Origin: PALSA-1316 sp964499365
GTDB taxonomy: Bacteria; Nitrospirota; Thermodesulfovibrionia; Thermodesulfovibrionales; UBA6898
Length of the DNA stretch: 64,000 nucleotides
NCBI GenBank assembly: GCA_964499365.1
Contig: CAZCKU010000001.1
Span: 62,001 to 126,000 of the forward strand
Direction: 5' to 3'
Positions 1 to 8,871 of the stretch are shown here, piece after piece (the stretch's first letter is position 1; the number at the start of each line of letters is the position of its first letter). The notes beneath the pieces are model-generated. The model made no database searches and was not told the DNA's origin. It saw only the letters and a program-made list of their open reading frames with translations. The position numbers and the translations under genes are program-made.

Positions 1-734
1 TGTTAATTATACCAGCGATTGATCTGAAGGACGGCCAGTGTGTCCGGTTGCAGCAGGGGAAGAAGGAAGCGGTTACGGTCTATTCCCGCGATCCGGTGAC
101 CACGGCCCGGAAATGGGAATCGTATGGTGCAAAGGTCCTCCATATCGTAGACCTTGACGGGGCCTTTACCGGGACCCAGAAAAACCTTGCGAGCATACTC
201 GAGGTCAGGAAGCATTTGAAGATAACCATTCAGGTAGGCGGCGGCATCCGGGATATCATGACCGTCGATAAGCTCGTCTCGGCAGGGATTGACCGTGTGA
301 TCCTCGGCACCTCGGCTATCGAGGACCCCGGTTTTGTGGTTGAGGCCTGCAACAAATTTCCCGGCAGGATTTTCGTGGGCATCGACGCCAAAGACGGCAA
401 GGTGGCTGTCAGAGGGTGGGAGGAAGTCAGCGCGATCGAGGCGAAAGAGCTTGCACGGAGGATCGAGACCGTCGGAGTGTCCGGCATCATCTATACGGAT
501 ATTGCGCGGGACGGCATGCTGACCGGTCCCAACCTTCCGGCGCTCCAGGAGATGATAAAGACCGTGAAGATACCGGTCATTGCCTCGGGAGGGATCGCAA
601 CGATCGATGATGTGCGAAACCTTCTGACAATCCCGAATGTATGGGGAGCGATAACCGGCAAGGCTATCTACTCGGGGTCTCTCGATCTGAAAGAGGCCAT
701 AAGCGTCGCGGCTGCTGCAGAACATGCTCGCTAA
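1..734 (+). CDS. hisA: HisA, phosphoribosylformimino-5-aminoimidazole carboxamide ribotide isomerase (5' end one base short)
   Basis: This (beta/alpha)8-barrel isomerase opens the ribose ring of ProFAR to PRFAR in histidine biosynthesis, in the cytoplasm. The window starts at the second base of the ATG, so codon 2 begins at position 3 and the protein starts MLIIPAID; the acidic residue of that motif is the expected first catalytic Asp. The second is in YTDIARDGM. Phosphate-binding glycine motifs QVGGGIRD and IASGGIA are present. Length (about 244 aa) is normal. The stop lies 11 bases inside hisF, implying translational coupling. Upstream his genes must lie outside the window. Confidence 0.97.
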   Translation, partial: LIIPAIDLKDGQCVRLQQGKKEAVTVYSRDPVTTARKWESYGAKVLHIVDLDGAFTGTQKNLASILEVRKHLKITIQVGGGIRDIMTVDKLVSAGIDRVILGTSAIEDPGFVVEACNKFPGRIFVGIDAKDGKVAVRGWEEVSAIEAKELARRIETVGVSGIIYTDIARDGMLTGPNLPALQEMIKTVKIPVIASGGIATIDDVRNLLTIPNVWGAITGKAIYSGSLDLKEAISVAAAAEHAR

Positions 735-1563
735 AAGGATCATCCCCTGTCTCGACGTCAAGGACGGCCGCGTGGTCAAGGGTGTCAGTTTTGTCAATCT
801 GCGCGATGCAGGTGACCCGGTCGAAAATGCGAAGTTCTATGATGAGCAGGGAGCGGACGAACTCATCTTCCTTGACATCACCGCCTCTCATGAAAAAAGG
901 AAGATCATCCTGGACATTGTCGAGAAGACGGCCGAGGATGTCTTTATGCCCCTGACCGTCGGCGGCGGCATCAAGAGCCTTGACGATATCCGGGACCTGC
1001 TTAATGCGGGGTGCGATAAGGTCTCGATCAACACGACTGCAGTGAAAGACCCCTATTTCATCAGCAGGGCAGCAGAACGGTTTGGAAGCCAGTGTATTGT
1101 GGTGGCGATCGATGCAAAAAGGGTCGCCGGCAATATGGACGAGGCTACCGGTGAGGGCTGGGCAGATGATCCCGGCATGCGGGAGGTGCTCCTCGGCCTG
1201 CCGGTTGATGAGCTGACCTGGGCGATTTCAACGCATGGCGGCCGGAAGATGAAGCTGATCAATGCAGTGCGGTGGGCAAAAAAGATGGAGGAACTCGGAG
1301 CCGGCGAGTTCATGCTGACGAGCATGGACAAGGACGGCACGAAGGACGGGTATGACATCGAGCTGACCCGGGCCATATCTGAGTCGGTGTCCATCCCGGT
1401 GATCGCCTCGGGCGGGGCCGGCACCCTTGAGCACCTCTATCAGGGGCTGGCTCTCGGCAAGGCCGACGCGGTGCTTGCAGCCTCTATCTTTCATTTCAGG
1501 GAGTATACGGTCAGGGAGGCAAAGGAGTATCTCCGGGACCGGCAGATCCCTGTCAGGATCTGA
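724..1563 (+). CDS. hisF: HisF, imidazole glycerol phosphate synthase cyclase subunit, with an internal insertion
   Basis: The 279 aa cyclase subunit turns PRFAR plus HisH-derived ammonia into IGP and AICAR. It starts MLAKRIIPCLDVKDG, with Asp11 and Asp130 (VVAIDAK) at the positions used by the well-studied Thermotoga enzyme. The C-terminal half has LTSMDKDGTKDGYD and IASGGAG. It is about 25 residues longer than the usual 250-255 aa: the extra stretch is at roughly residues 135-165, between IDAKRV and STHGGRK, rich in Gly, Asp and Glu. The frame is intact, so this is a real insertion in a surface loop rather than damage. It overlaps hisA by 11 bases. Confidence 0.97.
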   Translation: MLAKRIIPCLDVKDGRVVKGVSFVNLRDAGDPVENAKFYDEQGADELIFLDITASHEKRKIILDIVEKTAEDVFMPLTVGGGIKSLDDIRDLLNAGCDKVSINTTAVKDPYFISRAAERFGSQCIVVAIDAKRVAGNMDEATGEGWADDPGMREVLLGLPVDELTWAISTHGGRKMKLINAVRWAKKMEELGAGEFMLTSMDKDGTKDGYDIELTRAISESVSIPVIASGGAGTLEHLYQGLALGKADAVLAASIFHFREYTVREAKEYLRDRQIPVRI

Positions 1564-1670
1564 CCTCTTCTCCTTGTTGTCGTTCCGGCCTGCCCGGAAT
1601 CTTTCTTCTGTTCACGACGATTCCTGTTATTCCAGCCGCGCAAGGCCCGCCACGCAAACACCCGGATTGC

Positions 1671-2951
1671 TTATTCCCCCGGTGTCAGCGGGTCCGTTTC
1701 TTTCATCGAGCGTATCTTCCTGATCCGCTCCGTCACCGGCGGGTGCGAGTAATTGAATGCCGCATACCACGGATGGGGGTGCAGGTTCGAAAGGTTGTCC
1801 CTGGACAGTTTGATCAGTGATGTTGCCAGGCTTTCGGGGTCCTTTGTCAGCCCGGAGGCGAAGCGGTCCGCCGCCTCCTCGTGTTGTCGCGAAATATAGT
1901 TCGACAGGGCGGTAAACGGGAAGATGACGATCCCGGCGATGAAGCTGAGCATGACCGCCTGCGAATAGAATGTCGCCCCCTTCAGCCCGAACAAAGAGGG
2001 CAGAAGGTCGGTCTGCAGCAGCCTGAATGAGCAATACATGCCCACCAGGGCCAGGGCCTGGATTGTGATGATGCGCTTGAGGATATGCCGCTTTTTCCAG
2101 TGTCCTATCTCGTGGGCCAGGATTGCGACTATTTCCCTGTCGTCCATTTTTGCAAGCAGGGTGTCATACATGACGATCCTCTTCACCTTGCCGATGCCGG
2201 TAAAATAGGCGTTGGTATGGTGGCTTCTCTTCGAGGAGTCTATCTTCAGGACTTTTTGTATCTGAATCCCCGCCTTTGCCATAGTCTGCCTGATCCTTTC
2301 TGTCAGCGCATCTCCCTCAAGCGGGGTGAACGTGTTGAAGAGCGGTTCGATCACATACGGCGAGATATACATCAGGAAAAGGCTGAAGGCGAGGAAGAAG
2401 GCCCAGGCATAGAGCCACCAGTGCTCCGGGCTCGACTGAACGATCCAGAGGCCTGCTCCCAGGACTGCGCAGAGCAGGACCGTCGACAGGAGGGTGGACT
2501 TCAGAAGGTCCGAGGCCCAGAGTTTCGCGGACATCGTGTTGAAGCCGTACCTGTTTTCCAGTCTGAACGTATTATACAGGCTGAAGGGGACCGACACTAT
2601 TGTGCTGATGAGCTGCAATACCAGGAAGAAGATTATCCCAGAAGCGATGAACGGCAGATCCAGGGAGCTGACCCATGCGTCATAGCGGCCGATGAGACCG
2701 CCGAAGAGAAAAAGGAGAAGCAGCGCGCTGCCGATGACCGCTTCGACCATGCCGAACCGCATCCGGTCGAGCGCATAGGCGACTGCCTTGCCGAGGGTCT
2801 CAGCGTCAAGGTATTTTTCGAATCCCGCGGGTATTGTCAGGCCATGCTGTTTCATATGCCTGAGGTTCAGAAGTTCAAGCCAGAAGTCGGCCCCCTGGAC
2901 CAGGAGGTAGGCCGCCAGGAGTCCGATCCGGTATTGCTGCAGGTCGTCCAT
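1671..2951 (-). CDS. M48 family membrane metalloprotease (Ste24/CAAX prenyl protease 1-like)
   Basis: This 426 aa integral membrane zinc peptidase has about seven hydrophobic segments. The zinc motif HEIGH is at residues 280-284, followed by a hydrophobic helix pair, and the third ligand region reads HEEAADRFA near residue 360, as in Ste24 enzymes. Length and order match Ste24 rather than the shorter HtpX. Bacterial members are thought to act in membrane protein quality control; the substrate here is unknown. It converges on hisF (107-base gap) and is divergent from the GT4 gene at 2988, with only 36 bases between the two starts, so the two promoters must overlap or sit inside the genes. Confidence 0.93.
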   Translation of the reverse strand: MDDLQQYRIGLLAAYLLVQGADFWLELLNLRHMKQHGLTIPAGFEKYLDAETLGKAVAYALDRMRFGMVEAVIGSALLLLFLFGGLIGRYDAWVSSLDLPFIASGIIFFLVLQLISTIVSVPFSLYNTFRLENRYGFNTMSAKLWASDLLKSTLLSTVLLCAVLGAGLWIVQSSPEHWWLYAWAFFLAFSLFLMYISPYVIEPLFNTFTPLEGDALTERIRQTMAKAGIQIQKVLKIDSSKRSHHTNAYFTGIGKVKRIVMYDTLLAKMDDREIVAILAHEIGHWKKRHILKRIITIQALALVGMYCSFRLLQTDLLPSLFGLKGATFYSQAVMLSFIAGIVIFPFTALSNYISRQHEEAADRFASGLTKDPESLATSLIKLSRDNLSNLHPHPWYAAFNYSHPPVTERIRKIRSMKETDPLTPGE

Positions 2952-2987
2952 TGAATGGTATTATACTACCGGTGGTTATGATTTGAC

Positions 2988-4112
2988 ATGAAGATACTCC
3001 AGCTTATCTACGAAAGTCCCGGCAGCCCTTTCGGATTCGGCGGCGCAGGGGTCAGGGCCTGTGAGATCTACCAGCGGCTGGCCTGCCGCCATGAAATAAC
3101 CCTCCTCTGCATGAAATATCCCGGGGCAAGGGACACTGAGGTCCGGGGTATACGCTATATCTTTGCCGGCACCGGGAGTCCTGACCTTGCGCGGAGTGTC
3201 CTTTCCTACACGGTGGCTGCTGCGGACTTCGTCCGCAGGTACGGGGATGCCTTTGATGTGATCGTTGAGAATTTCCTGCCGTCAACCCCGTTCTGTTCCG
3301 GCCTCTTTACCAGGACGCCGGTGGTCCTTCAGGTGCAGGGTATCATGGAACAGCAGGCCCTGAAAAAATTCCCCCTGTACTACGGTCTTCCCATGTTCCT
3401 TGTCGAGAGGTTCTACCCGTCATGGTACCACCGGTTTGTTTTTGTTTCGCCGGTTACGAAGGAAAAGGTCATGCGTCGGGTGAGGGGCAGGGTGGAGTAT
3501 GCTGCCGTGATCCCCAACGGAGTTGATGCCGGTCTTCTTGATGCGGTACCTGTTGACGGGGATTATGTTCTTTTTTTTAGCAGAATTGACAGTCACACGA
3601 AAGGCCTCGATCTCCTGATTTCGGCCTTTACCTCGCTTGCCGGCCGATACCCTGACCTCAGGCTGGTTATGGCGGGGTATGAATTCAACCGGTTCTCATC
3701 GCTGGTTGCAGACGTTCCCTCTCATATAAGGGGCCGGATCAGCTACGCGGGGTTTGTGTCAGGAGTGGAAAAGACAGCCCTGCTCTCGGGTGCGAGGGTT
3801 GTTGTGCTGCCTTCCCGCCACGAGTCCCAGCCGGTCAGCCTGATCGAGGCGGCTGCCTGTGCAAAGCCGGTCGTGGTGAGTGATATCCCGGAACTTGCGT
3901 TTGTGTCTGAAAACGGTTTCGGGCTCAGCTTCCCGTCCGGTTCGGACACGGGGCTTGGGAAGGTGCTGGCGAATGTCCTTGACAATAAGGATTTGAGGCG
4001 GCAACTCGGCGCTTCCGGTCGTGTCTATGCGCGCAAGTTCCTCTGGGATGACCTTGCGCGGCAATTTGAAAATACTTTACAATTGACGGCCCATGGGAAA
4101 ACAGAAAAATAG
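2988..4112 (+). CDS. Glycosyltransferase family 4 (group 1)
   Basis: This 374 aa GT-B fold transferase has an N-terminal acceptor half starting MKILQLIYESPG with the glycine-rich loop GFGGAGVRA. The C-terminal nucleotide-sugar domain begins near residue 180 (VIPNGVD), with FFSRID and the family motif of a basic/Ser/acid stretch (LPSRHESQPVSLIEAAACAK). The donor cannot be told from sequence. It is clearly paralogous to the minus-strand gene at 7443-8585: both share YES, the KYPGARD motif and a similar acceptor half. It overlaps the following TPR gene by 20 bases and is probably cotranscribed with it. Confidence 0.93.
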   Translation: MKILQLIYESPGSPFGFGGAGVRACEIYQRLACRHEITLLCMKYPGARDTEVRGIRYIFAGTGSPDLARSVLSYTVAAADFVRRYGDAFDVIVENFLPSTPFCSGLFTRTPVVLQVQGIMEQQALKKFPLYYGLPMFLVERFYPSWYHRFVFVSPVTKEKVMRRVRGRVEYAAVIPNGVDAGLLDAVPVDGDYVLFFSRIDSHTKGLDLLISAFTSLAGRYPDLRLVMAGYEFNRFSSLVADVPSHIRGRISYAGFVSGVEKTALLSGARVVVLPSRHESQPVSLIEAAACAKPVVVSDIPELAFVSENGFGLSFPSGSDTGLGKVLANVLDNKDLRRQLGASGRVYARKFLWDDLARQFENTLQLTAHGKTEK

Positions 4113-6339
4113 AGCTGTTCAGCTGCCTCAGCCTGGCCAGGAAGTGGTCTCCCCTATAACCCTCAGGGGGCACCTGTTTTTTCTTGCAGGTCTCGCCGCA
4201 GCCGTTTTTCTGGCGTATGCGAACTCGCTCACCGGAACGTGGGCGCTGGATGATTCGGCGATCGGACAATTTGCGAGCATTGAAAAGAGTCTTGACCTGA
4301 GGCTCGGATACCGGAAGCTGGCCTATGTATCGTTCCTCATCAATAAATGGATCAACCCCCTCGACCCTGTCAATTACCGCATCATGAACATAGCAATCCA
4401 TGTACTCAATGCAGCGCTTGTCTACTGGCTCGCCTTCCTGACCCTGCGCCTTCCAGGGATGCGCGAACGGTTCAGCCGGTATGCCTTTCCGGTTGCAGCC
4501 TTGAGCAGTGTGGTCTTTGCCCTGCACCCGATCAACATTAATGCCGTCTCGTACATAGTCCAGCGCATGGCCTCCCTGGCCGCCCTGTTCAGTCTCCTTG
4601 CCCTGATCAGCTATATCTATGGGAGGAGGCCTGCAGCTTCCGGCACCTCAGCGGCCTTTTTTTATATGCTTTCTGCTGTTTTTGTCTTTATGGGAATATT
4701 CTCAAAGGAAAACGCCATCATGGCTATGCCGCTCATTGTACTATATGACTATTTCTTTATAGCCAGATTCGAAGAGCACGGAGCGGGCAGGAAGACGGTC
4801 TTTGTGGTACTCGGCGGCTTGCTGCTGCTCGGGGCCGTCACCGTGTTTCTGGACCTGCACAAGGTGGTCGGGGAGATGGCCGGTGTCCTGCTCGGGATGA
4901 ACCGGGTGGTGCCTGAAAAACCGTGGACAGCGGTGGATGTATACTGGACCCCGCTTCAGCATATCCTGACTGAGTTCAGGGTCATCTGCAGGTATCTTTC
5001 TCTGATTGCGCTTCCCCTCCCCGGGCGGATGGTGTTCGACTATTGGGGCTTTGTCCCTTCGACCGGCATCAGCACTCCTTCGTCGACACTGTTTTCACTG
5101 ATGGCTGTTGCAGGTCTCATTGCGTTCAGCATCATCAGGAGGAGGACGCTCCCGTTCATTTCCTTCGGCATCCTCTGGTACGTTATCGCCATCTCTCTCG
5201 AGAGCTTTCTTGCGGTCGGTTCAGACCTGTATTTTGAGCACAGGAACTACCTCCCGGTGGCAGGTCTTTTTTTTGGTATTGCTGCCCAGGCCGCTGTTTC
5301 TTTCCGGGAGAGTTTTTTCTCTCAGAAGACCTTCTGGGCCATTCTCCTGGTCCTGACGGCAGTCCTCGGGGGTATGACCTTCCGGAGAAATTTTGTCTGG
5401 AAGGATTCGATTACTCTCTGGACCGATACGGTCAACAAGGCACCGCAGAACCTGCGTGCAACCATGGCCCTGGGGAATGCCCATCTCAAGGCCGCAGACC
5501 TTGCGTCTGCGGGGAAGCTCTATACGGAGGCACTGAAGCAGGCATCGGCAGACAAGAGGCCGAAATATTTTCACGACGCTGCCTACAGCCTCGGCATGGT
5601 GCACCTGTTTCTGGGTAACCTTCCCGAGGCGAAAAAGGTCATCGGCCTGATGGAGACGCGGCTTGAGGGGGATCCCTCAACCGGTGTGCTGCGGGGCTTC
5701 TACAGCTCTATGGCAGGGGATACGGCAGGTGCCATACAGCAGCTGAACCAGAGCCTCTCCGCGGTCACCGGGCTTGATACGGTTATCGTCCATACGCTGC
5801 TCGGCGACACCTATCGCCGGACAGGTCAACAGGACAAGGCGCTCGAAAGTTACCGGAAGGCGCTGGAGCAGGACCCCTCTTTTGCCGCTGCCCATTATGG
5901 TATGGGGAACGCCTATTTTCTGGCAAAGGAGATCGACAAGGCAGAGACGGCAACGGCCAGGGCACTGGCCCTTGACCCTCTCAACCCTCTGGCCCTTGCA
6001 CAGATGGCGGATATCATCCTCATCAGGAAGGGCCCTCCTGAAAAGGCACGGCAGTTCGCAGAGAGGTCGGTCGCGTCCTCCCCGCCTTTTTACCAGCCCT
6101 ATGCCTCGATGGGTACGGTGATGGTTCTGCTGGGGAAGGAGGCGGATGCGGATGCCTATTTTCAGAAGGCGGCCGAGCGGGGCCTGCGAGGATACCTGCT
6201 CCCCTATACCCGGGCCCGTGCCTGTTTTATGAAGGGGGACAAGGAAAAGGCCTCTGAATACCTCCGGGAGATCCTCACGATGGATGATGCCCCCGAACAG
6301 CTGAAGCATGTGATCAGAAAGGACCTGGGCCGGCTTTAG
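4093..6339 (+). CDS. Polytopic membrane protein with GT-C-like N-terminus and C-terminal TPR repeats
   Basis: The 748 aa protein has about ten to eleven transmembrane helices (residues 25-435), then a soluble TPR region (residues about 450-745) with clear repeats such as GDTYRRTGQQDKALESYRKA and GNAYFLAKEIDKAE. An acidic pair in the first periplasmic loop (WALDD, Asp53-Asp54) is where GT-C transferases carry their catalytic acid, so a lipid-linked sugar transferase acting on periplasmic protein or glycan is plausible, similar in layout to TMTC/DUF1736 proteins. No substrate can be assigned. It overlaps the GT4 gene upstream; its stop codon overlaps the stop of the convergent DUF2304 gene by four bases. 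Confidence 0.85.
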   Translation: MGKQKNRAVQLPQPGQEVVSPITLRGHLFFLAGLAAAVFLAYANSLTGTWALDDSAIGQFASIEKSLDLRLGYRKLAYVSFLINKWINPLDPVNYRIMNIAIHVLNAALVYWLAFLTLRLPGMRERFSRYAFPVAALSSVVFALHPININAVSYIVQRMASLAALFSLLALISYIYGRRPAASGTSAAFFYMLSAVFVFMGIFSKENAIMAMPLIVLYDYFFIARFEEHGAGRKTVFVVLGGLLLLGAVTVFLDLHKVVGEMAGVLLGMNRVVPEKPWTAVDVYWTPLQHILTEFRVICRYLSLIALPLPGRMVFDYWGFVPSTGISTPSSTLFSLMAVAGLIAFSIIRRRTLPFISFGILWYVIAISLESFLAVGSDLYFEHRNYLPVAGLFFGIAAQAAVSFRESFFSQKTFWAILLVLTAVLGGMTFRRNFVWKDSITLWTDTVNKAPQNLRATMALGNAHLKAADLASAGKLYTEALKQASADKRPKYFHDAAYSLGMVHLFLGNLPEAKKVIGLMETRLEGDPSTGVLRGFYSSMAGDTAGAIQQLNQSLSAVTGLDTVIVHTLLGDTYRRTGQQDKALESYRKALEQDPSFAAAHYGMGNAYFLAKEIDKAETATARALALDPLNPLALAQMADIILIRKGPPEKARQFAERSVASSPPFYQPYASMGTVMVLLGKEADADAYFQKAAERGLRGYLLPYTRARACFMKGDKEKASEYLREILTMDDAPEQLKHVIRKDLGRL

Positions 6340-6716
6340 TCCGTACCGGTCTGTCCCGGCCTTTTCTCCCCTGAGGCCTTTCTTTCCATCTCGAATTCCA
6401 TAATTGCTATCTTCTGGCTCAGTTCCTTCAGCTTCCCTTTGAGGTCGGAGATGACCGCAGAGAAATAGAGCAGGGCTATGATCAGGCAGAAGATGATCCA
6501 GGCAAAGACCAGCGCGGGAGGATACCCGATGCCGATCTTTTTTGCGAAGGGGTCGATGATAACGTCTGCCACGGAACTGGCAAGCAGGAGCAGGCTGACC
6601 CCGAACCATGCGATCGAGAGTTCTTCCCTGAACCTGTTCCGGCGCACCAGTTCAAATATGATCAGAAAAAGGGTGATCCCCAGTCCGAAGAGCATCAGCC
6701 GCATACCGAAGGACAT
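6336..6716 (-). CDS. DUF2304 family small membrane protein
   Basis: The 126 aa protein has three hydrophobic helices (about residues 5-22, 36-54, 66-90) followed by a charged amphipathic tail (residues 90-126). Size, helix layout and the conserved Trp-rich second helix (IAWFGVSLLLL) match DUF2304, a family commonly found beside DPM1-like GT2 enzymes and thought to be their membrane partner. That is the situation here: its ATG lies one base after the stop of the GT2 gene at 6718-7422, so the pair is coupled. It ends tail-to-tail with the TPR gene, sharing the four bases ttag as parts of two stop codons. Confidence 0.85.
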   Translation of the reverse strand: MSFGMRLMLFGLGITLFLIIFELVRRNRFREELSIAWFGVSLLLLASSVADVIIDPFAKKIGIGYPPALVFAWIIFCLIIALLYFSAVISDLKGKLKELSQKIAIMEFEMERKASGEKRPGQTGTD

Positions 6717-6717
6717 G

Positions 6718-7422
6718 TTACCTCCCCGTCCTTTTCATCAGCACCATGATGATCGCAAGGAACATTTTAATAATATAGATTAACGGCTTCATGCCGCTGT
6801 GCATTGATTTTCCTGTCCGGTTTTCGGTCATCATGACCGGGGCCTCTGCTATCTTGAAGTTCTTCTTGTGCAGGGCCATGATGATATTGACGTCGGGGTA
6901 GTCCAGTGGATAATTATCACCCTCGGCCAGATATTCGAAGGCATTTCTGTTCAGGAGCTGGAACCCTGACGTGGGGTCCGTGATCCTGACGCCGGTATAC
7001 GCCCTGGCTATGCCTGAGAAAAGAAGGCTGCCGATCTTCCTTGCCAGGTCCATCTGGTAGTCACCTTCAAGGAAACGAGAGCCGATTACTACGTCGGCGC
7101 TGTTCTCCTGCATGACCTCGATGAGCTTTTCGACTGAGGCCGGTGTGTGCTGGCCGTCAGCGTCCATCATGACGATGAAATCATACCCGTTTCTCACCCC
7201 GAATCTGAACCCGGTCTGCAGGGCGGCCCCATATCCGAGGTTGAACGGGTGGTTGATCACCATGGCAGTATGTTTTGCTGCGGTCCTGCCGGTTGCATCA
7301 GCAGACCCGTCATTGACGACCAGGACATCGGCAAAGGGAACGTCGGCCGCGACCTCCGCAAGGACGGATCCGATCGATTGCTCTTCATTGAAGGCAGGCA
7401 GCACAACAAGATATTTCGACAT
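6718..7422 (-). CDS. Glycosyltransferase family 2, DPM1/polyprenyl-phosphate sugar synthase-like
   Basis: The 234 aa GT-A enzyme has LPAFNEE at the N-terminus, VVNDGSAD, the metal-binding MDADGQH (Asp87/Asp89) and the acceptor-side GSRFLEGD and DPTSGFQ motifs typical of dolichyl-phosphate mannose synthase relatives. It has no long C-terminal membrane domain, consistent with the neighbouring DUF2304 protein providing the anchor. The likely reaction is transfer of a sugar from a nucleotide to undecaprenyl phosphate at the inner membrane, supplying a GT-C enzyme such as the TPR protein next door (inference). Confidence 0.92.
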   Translation of the reverse strand: MSKYLVVLPAFNEEQSIGSVLAEVAADVPFADVLVVNDGSADATGRTAAKHTAMVINHPFNLGYGAALQTGFRFGVRNGYDFIVMMDADGQHTPASVEKLIEVMQENSADVVIGSRFLEGDYQMDLARKIGSLLFSGIARAYTGVRITDPTSGFQLLNRNAFEYLAEGDNYPLDYPDVNIIMALHKKNFKIAEAPVMMTENRTGKSMHSGMKPLIYIIKMFLAIIMVLMKRTGR

Positions 7423-7442
7423 AGTACGTCTGTGATTATATC

Positions 7443-8585
7443 TTATTTTCTGTTGTCGTGTGCAACTGCATCATGGAGAATGGCCTCGAACTCCGAGGCG
7501 ACGGCGTTCCAGGTGAAGTTTCTGACCCATGTTCTGCCCTTCTGCCCCATCTCATGGAGGTCTCTGTGCGAGGCAAGCCGGGTGATGGCCTCAGCCAGGG
7601 AACCGGCATCCCCCTGTCTGAAGGAAACGCCTCCCCCACAGGAGGGGACATACCCCAGTTCCGGGATATCGCTGACAACGACTGCCTTGCCGCAGGCCAT
7701 CGCCTCAAGGGCGACAATCCCCTGGGTCTCATACCGTGAAGGCATGACGACCATCAGCGCATCTTTCAGGAGGGAGGTCTTTTCCTCTCCGGCAACCCAC
7801 CCGCGCAACTCGATCTTTTCTCTGGCATCTTCGGGGAGCTTGCCGATCAGCTGCAGGAAACTCTCCTGGTCCCTTCCGCTGCCGGCGATCACCAGTCTGG
7901 TGCCCGGGGATTCCCGGTTAAAGGCGTTGAAGGCCGTCAGGAGAATATCAAGGCCTTTGTGATGGACATCAATCCTCCCGAGGTAAAGGAGGTAGTCTGT
8001 TTCAGAAGGTATGCACTGAAACAGATCGTCAGGTGCACCGTTTGACAGGACCTCAACGCGTGCCCCGGCCCCGCGAGTGTACTTCTCCAGAGTCTGCTGA
8101 GAGACGGTGATGATCCTGCGGTAGCCGCGGGGTCTGAAGCGTTCGAAGCAGTAGAGGACCAGTGCGAAAAGGGGATTGTATTTCTCGAAATACTTGCGCC
8201 CGGTATAGCCCTGGATCTGGAGGATTACCGGTCTCTTTCTGTAGAGGTCGAGGAAGGTCGGGATTGCCGGCGAGAACTCCTCGATGATGACATCATACTC
8301 GTCCCCGTGTTTTCTGACATACTGCGCAGCCCTGAAGGCGTAGGAGAGCAGGGTGGTGGTAAGCCGTCTGCTTTCCGTGCCGACGAATATGTGGCTCAGT
8401 CCTTCGATCGACCTGTCCCGCGCCCCGGGGTATTTCTTGCTCAGGATCGTGATATCATGCCGCTCCTTCAGGCGGCTGTATATCTGGTATGCCCTCTCGC
8501 CGACCCCGCCTATCCCAAAATAATCCCCCTTGCTCTCATAGAGAAGGTGGAGGACCCTGAGTCTGGATTTGTGCTGACTGTCCAT
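7443..8585 (-). CDS. Glycosyltransferase family 4 (group 1), paralogue of the gene at 2988
   Basis: The 380 aa GT-B transferase is read from the ATG at 8585 (MDSQHKS), where homology to the paralogue begins; the frame is open further upstream to 8717, but that extension has no family resemblance. Features are YESKGDYFGIGGVGERA at the N-terminus, KYPGARD, the donor-domain start VLSNGAP, YLGRID, and MPSRYETQGIVALEAMACGK with the basic/acid donor-binding residues. It is separated from the downstream GT2 by 20 bases and heads a minus-strand GT4-GT2-DUF2304 set. Donor and acceptor are unknown. Confidence 0.92.
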   Translation of the reverse strand: MDSQHKSRLRVLHLLYESKGDYFGIGGVGERAYQIYSRLKERHDITILSKKYPGARDRSIEGLSHIFVGTESRRLTTTLLSYAFRAAQYVRKHGDEYDVIIEEFSPAIPTFLDLYRKRPVILQIQGYTGRKYFEKYNPLFALVLYCFERFRPRGYRRIITVSQQTLEKYTRGAGARVEVLSNGAPDDLFQCIPSETDYLLYLGRIDVHHKGLDILLTAFNAFNRESPGTRLVIAGSGRDQESFLQLIGKLPEDAREKIELRGWVAGEEKTSLLKDALMVVMPSRYETQGIVALEAMACGKAVVVSDIPELGYVPSCGGGVSFRQGDAGSLAEAITRLASHRDLHEMGQKGRTWVRNFTWNAVASEFEAILHDAVAHDNRK

Positions 8586-8871
8586 GGCGTCTGCAATTTT
8601 AACATACAGGACCTGATCGGTTCCGTCATCACCTTTAATGCCGGACAGGGCAGAACAACACGTTGCCTGAACAGACGATATGCCGCGTTGCGGGGGCAAT
8701 GAGCGGGCTGCTAACAAAATATGGCAGGATAATGATAAAATACATATAAAAGACTTTATTTATTGTGAGGCGGCTGCTCGAAACAGTATCTGATAAACAA
8801 TTACAGGTCAGGCATGGTATATGCTTTTTTTATTATTGAGGCATGCCGCTCTGGCAGAACAAGAGGTGATA

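Noticed and set aside
1564..1670. A dispersed repeat or terminator in the hisF-M48 gap, where the text gtcgttccggcctgcccgga resembles a palindrome.
   Set aside because: The stem is short and imperfect and no partner copy was found in the window.
2085..2954. Long plus-strand open frame of 289 codons opposite the M48 protease gene.
   Set aside because: It is antisense to a clear protease gene and its product is charged and low in hydrophobic order with no family; an open frame by codon bias.
5677..6609. Minus-strand open frame opposite the TPR region.
   Set aside because: Overlaps the TPR gene and DUF2304 entirely; composition typical of an antisense frame.
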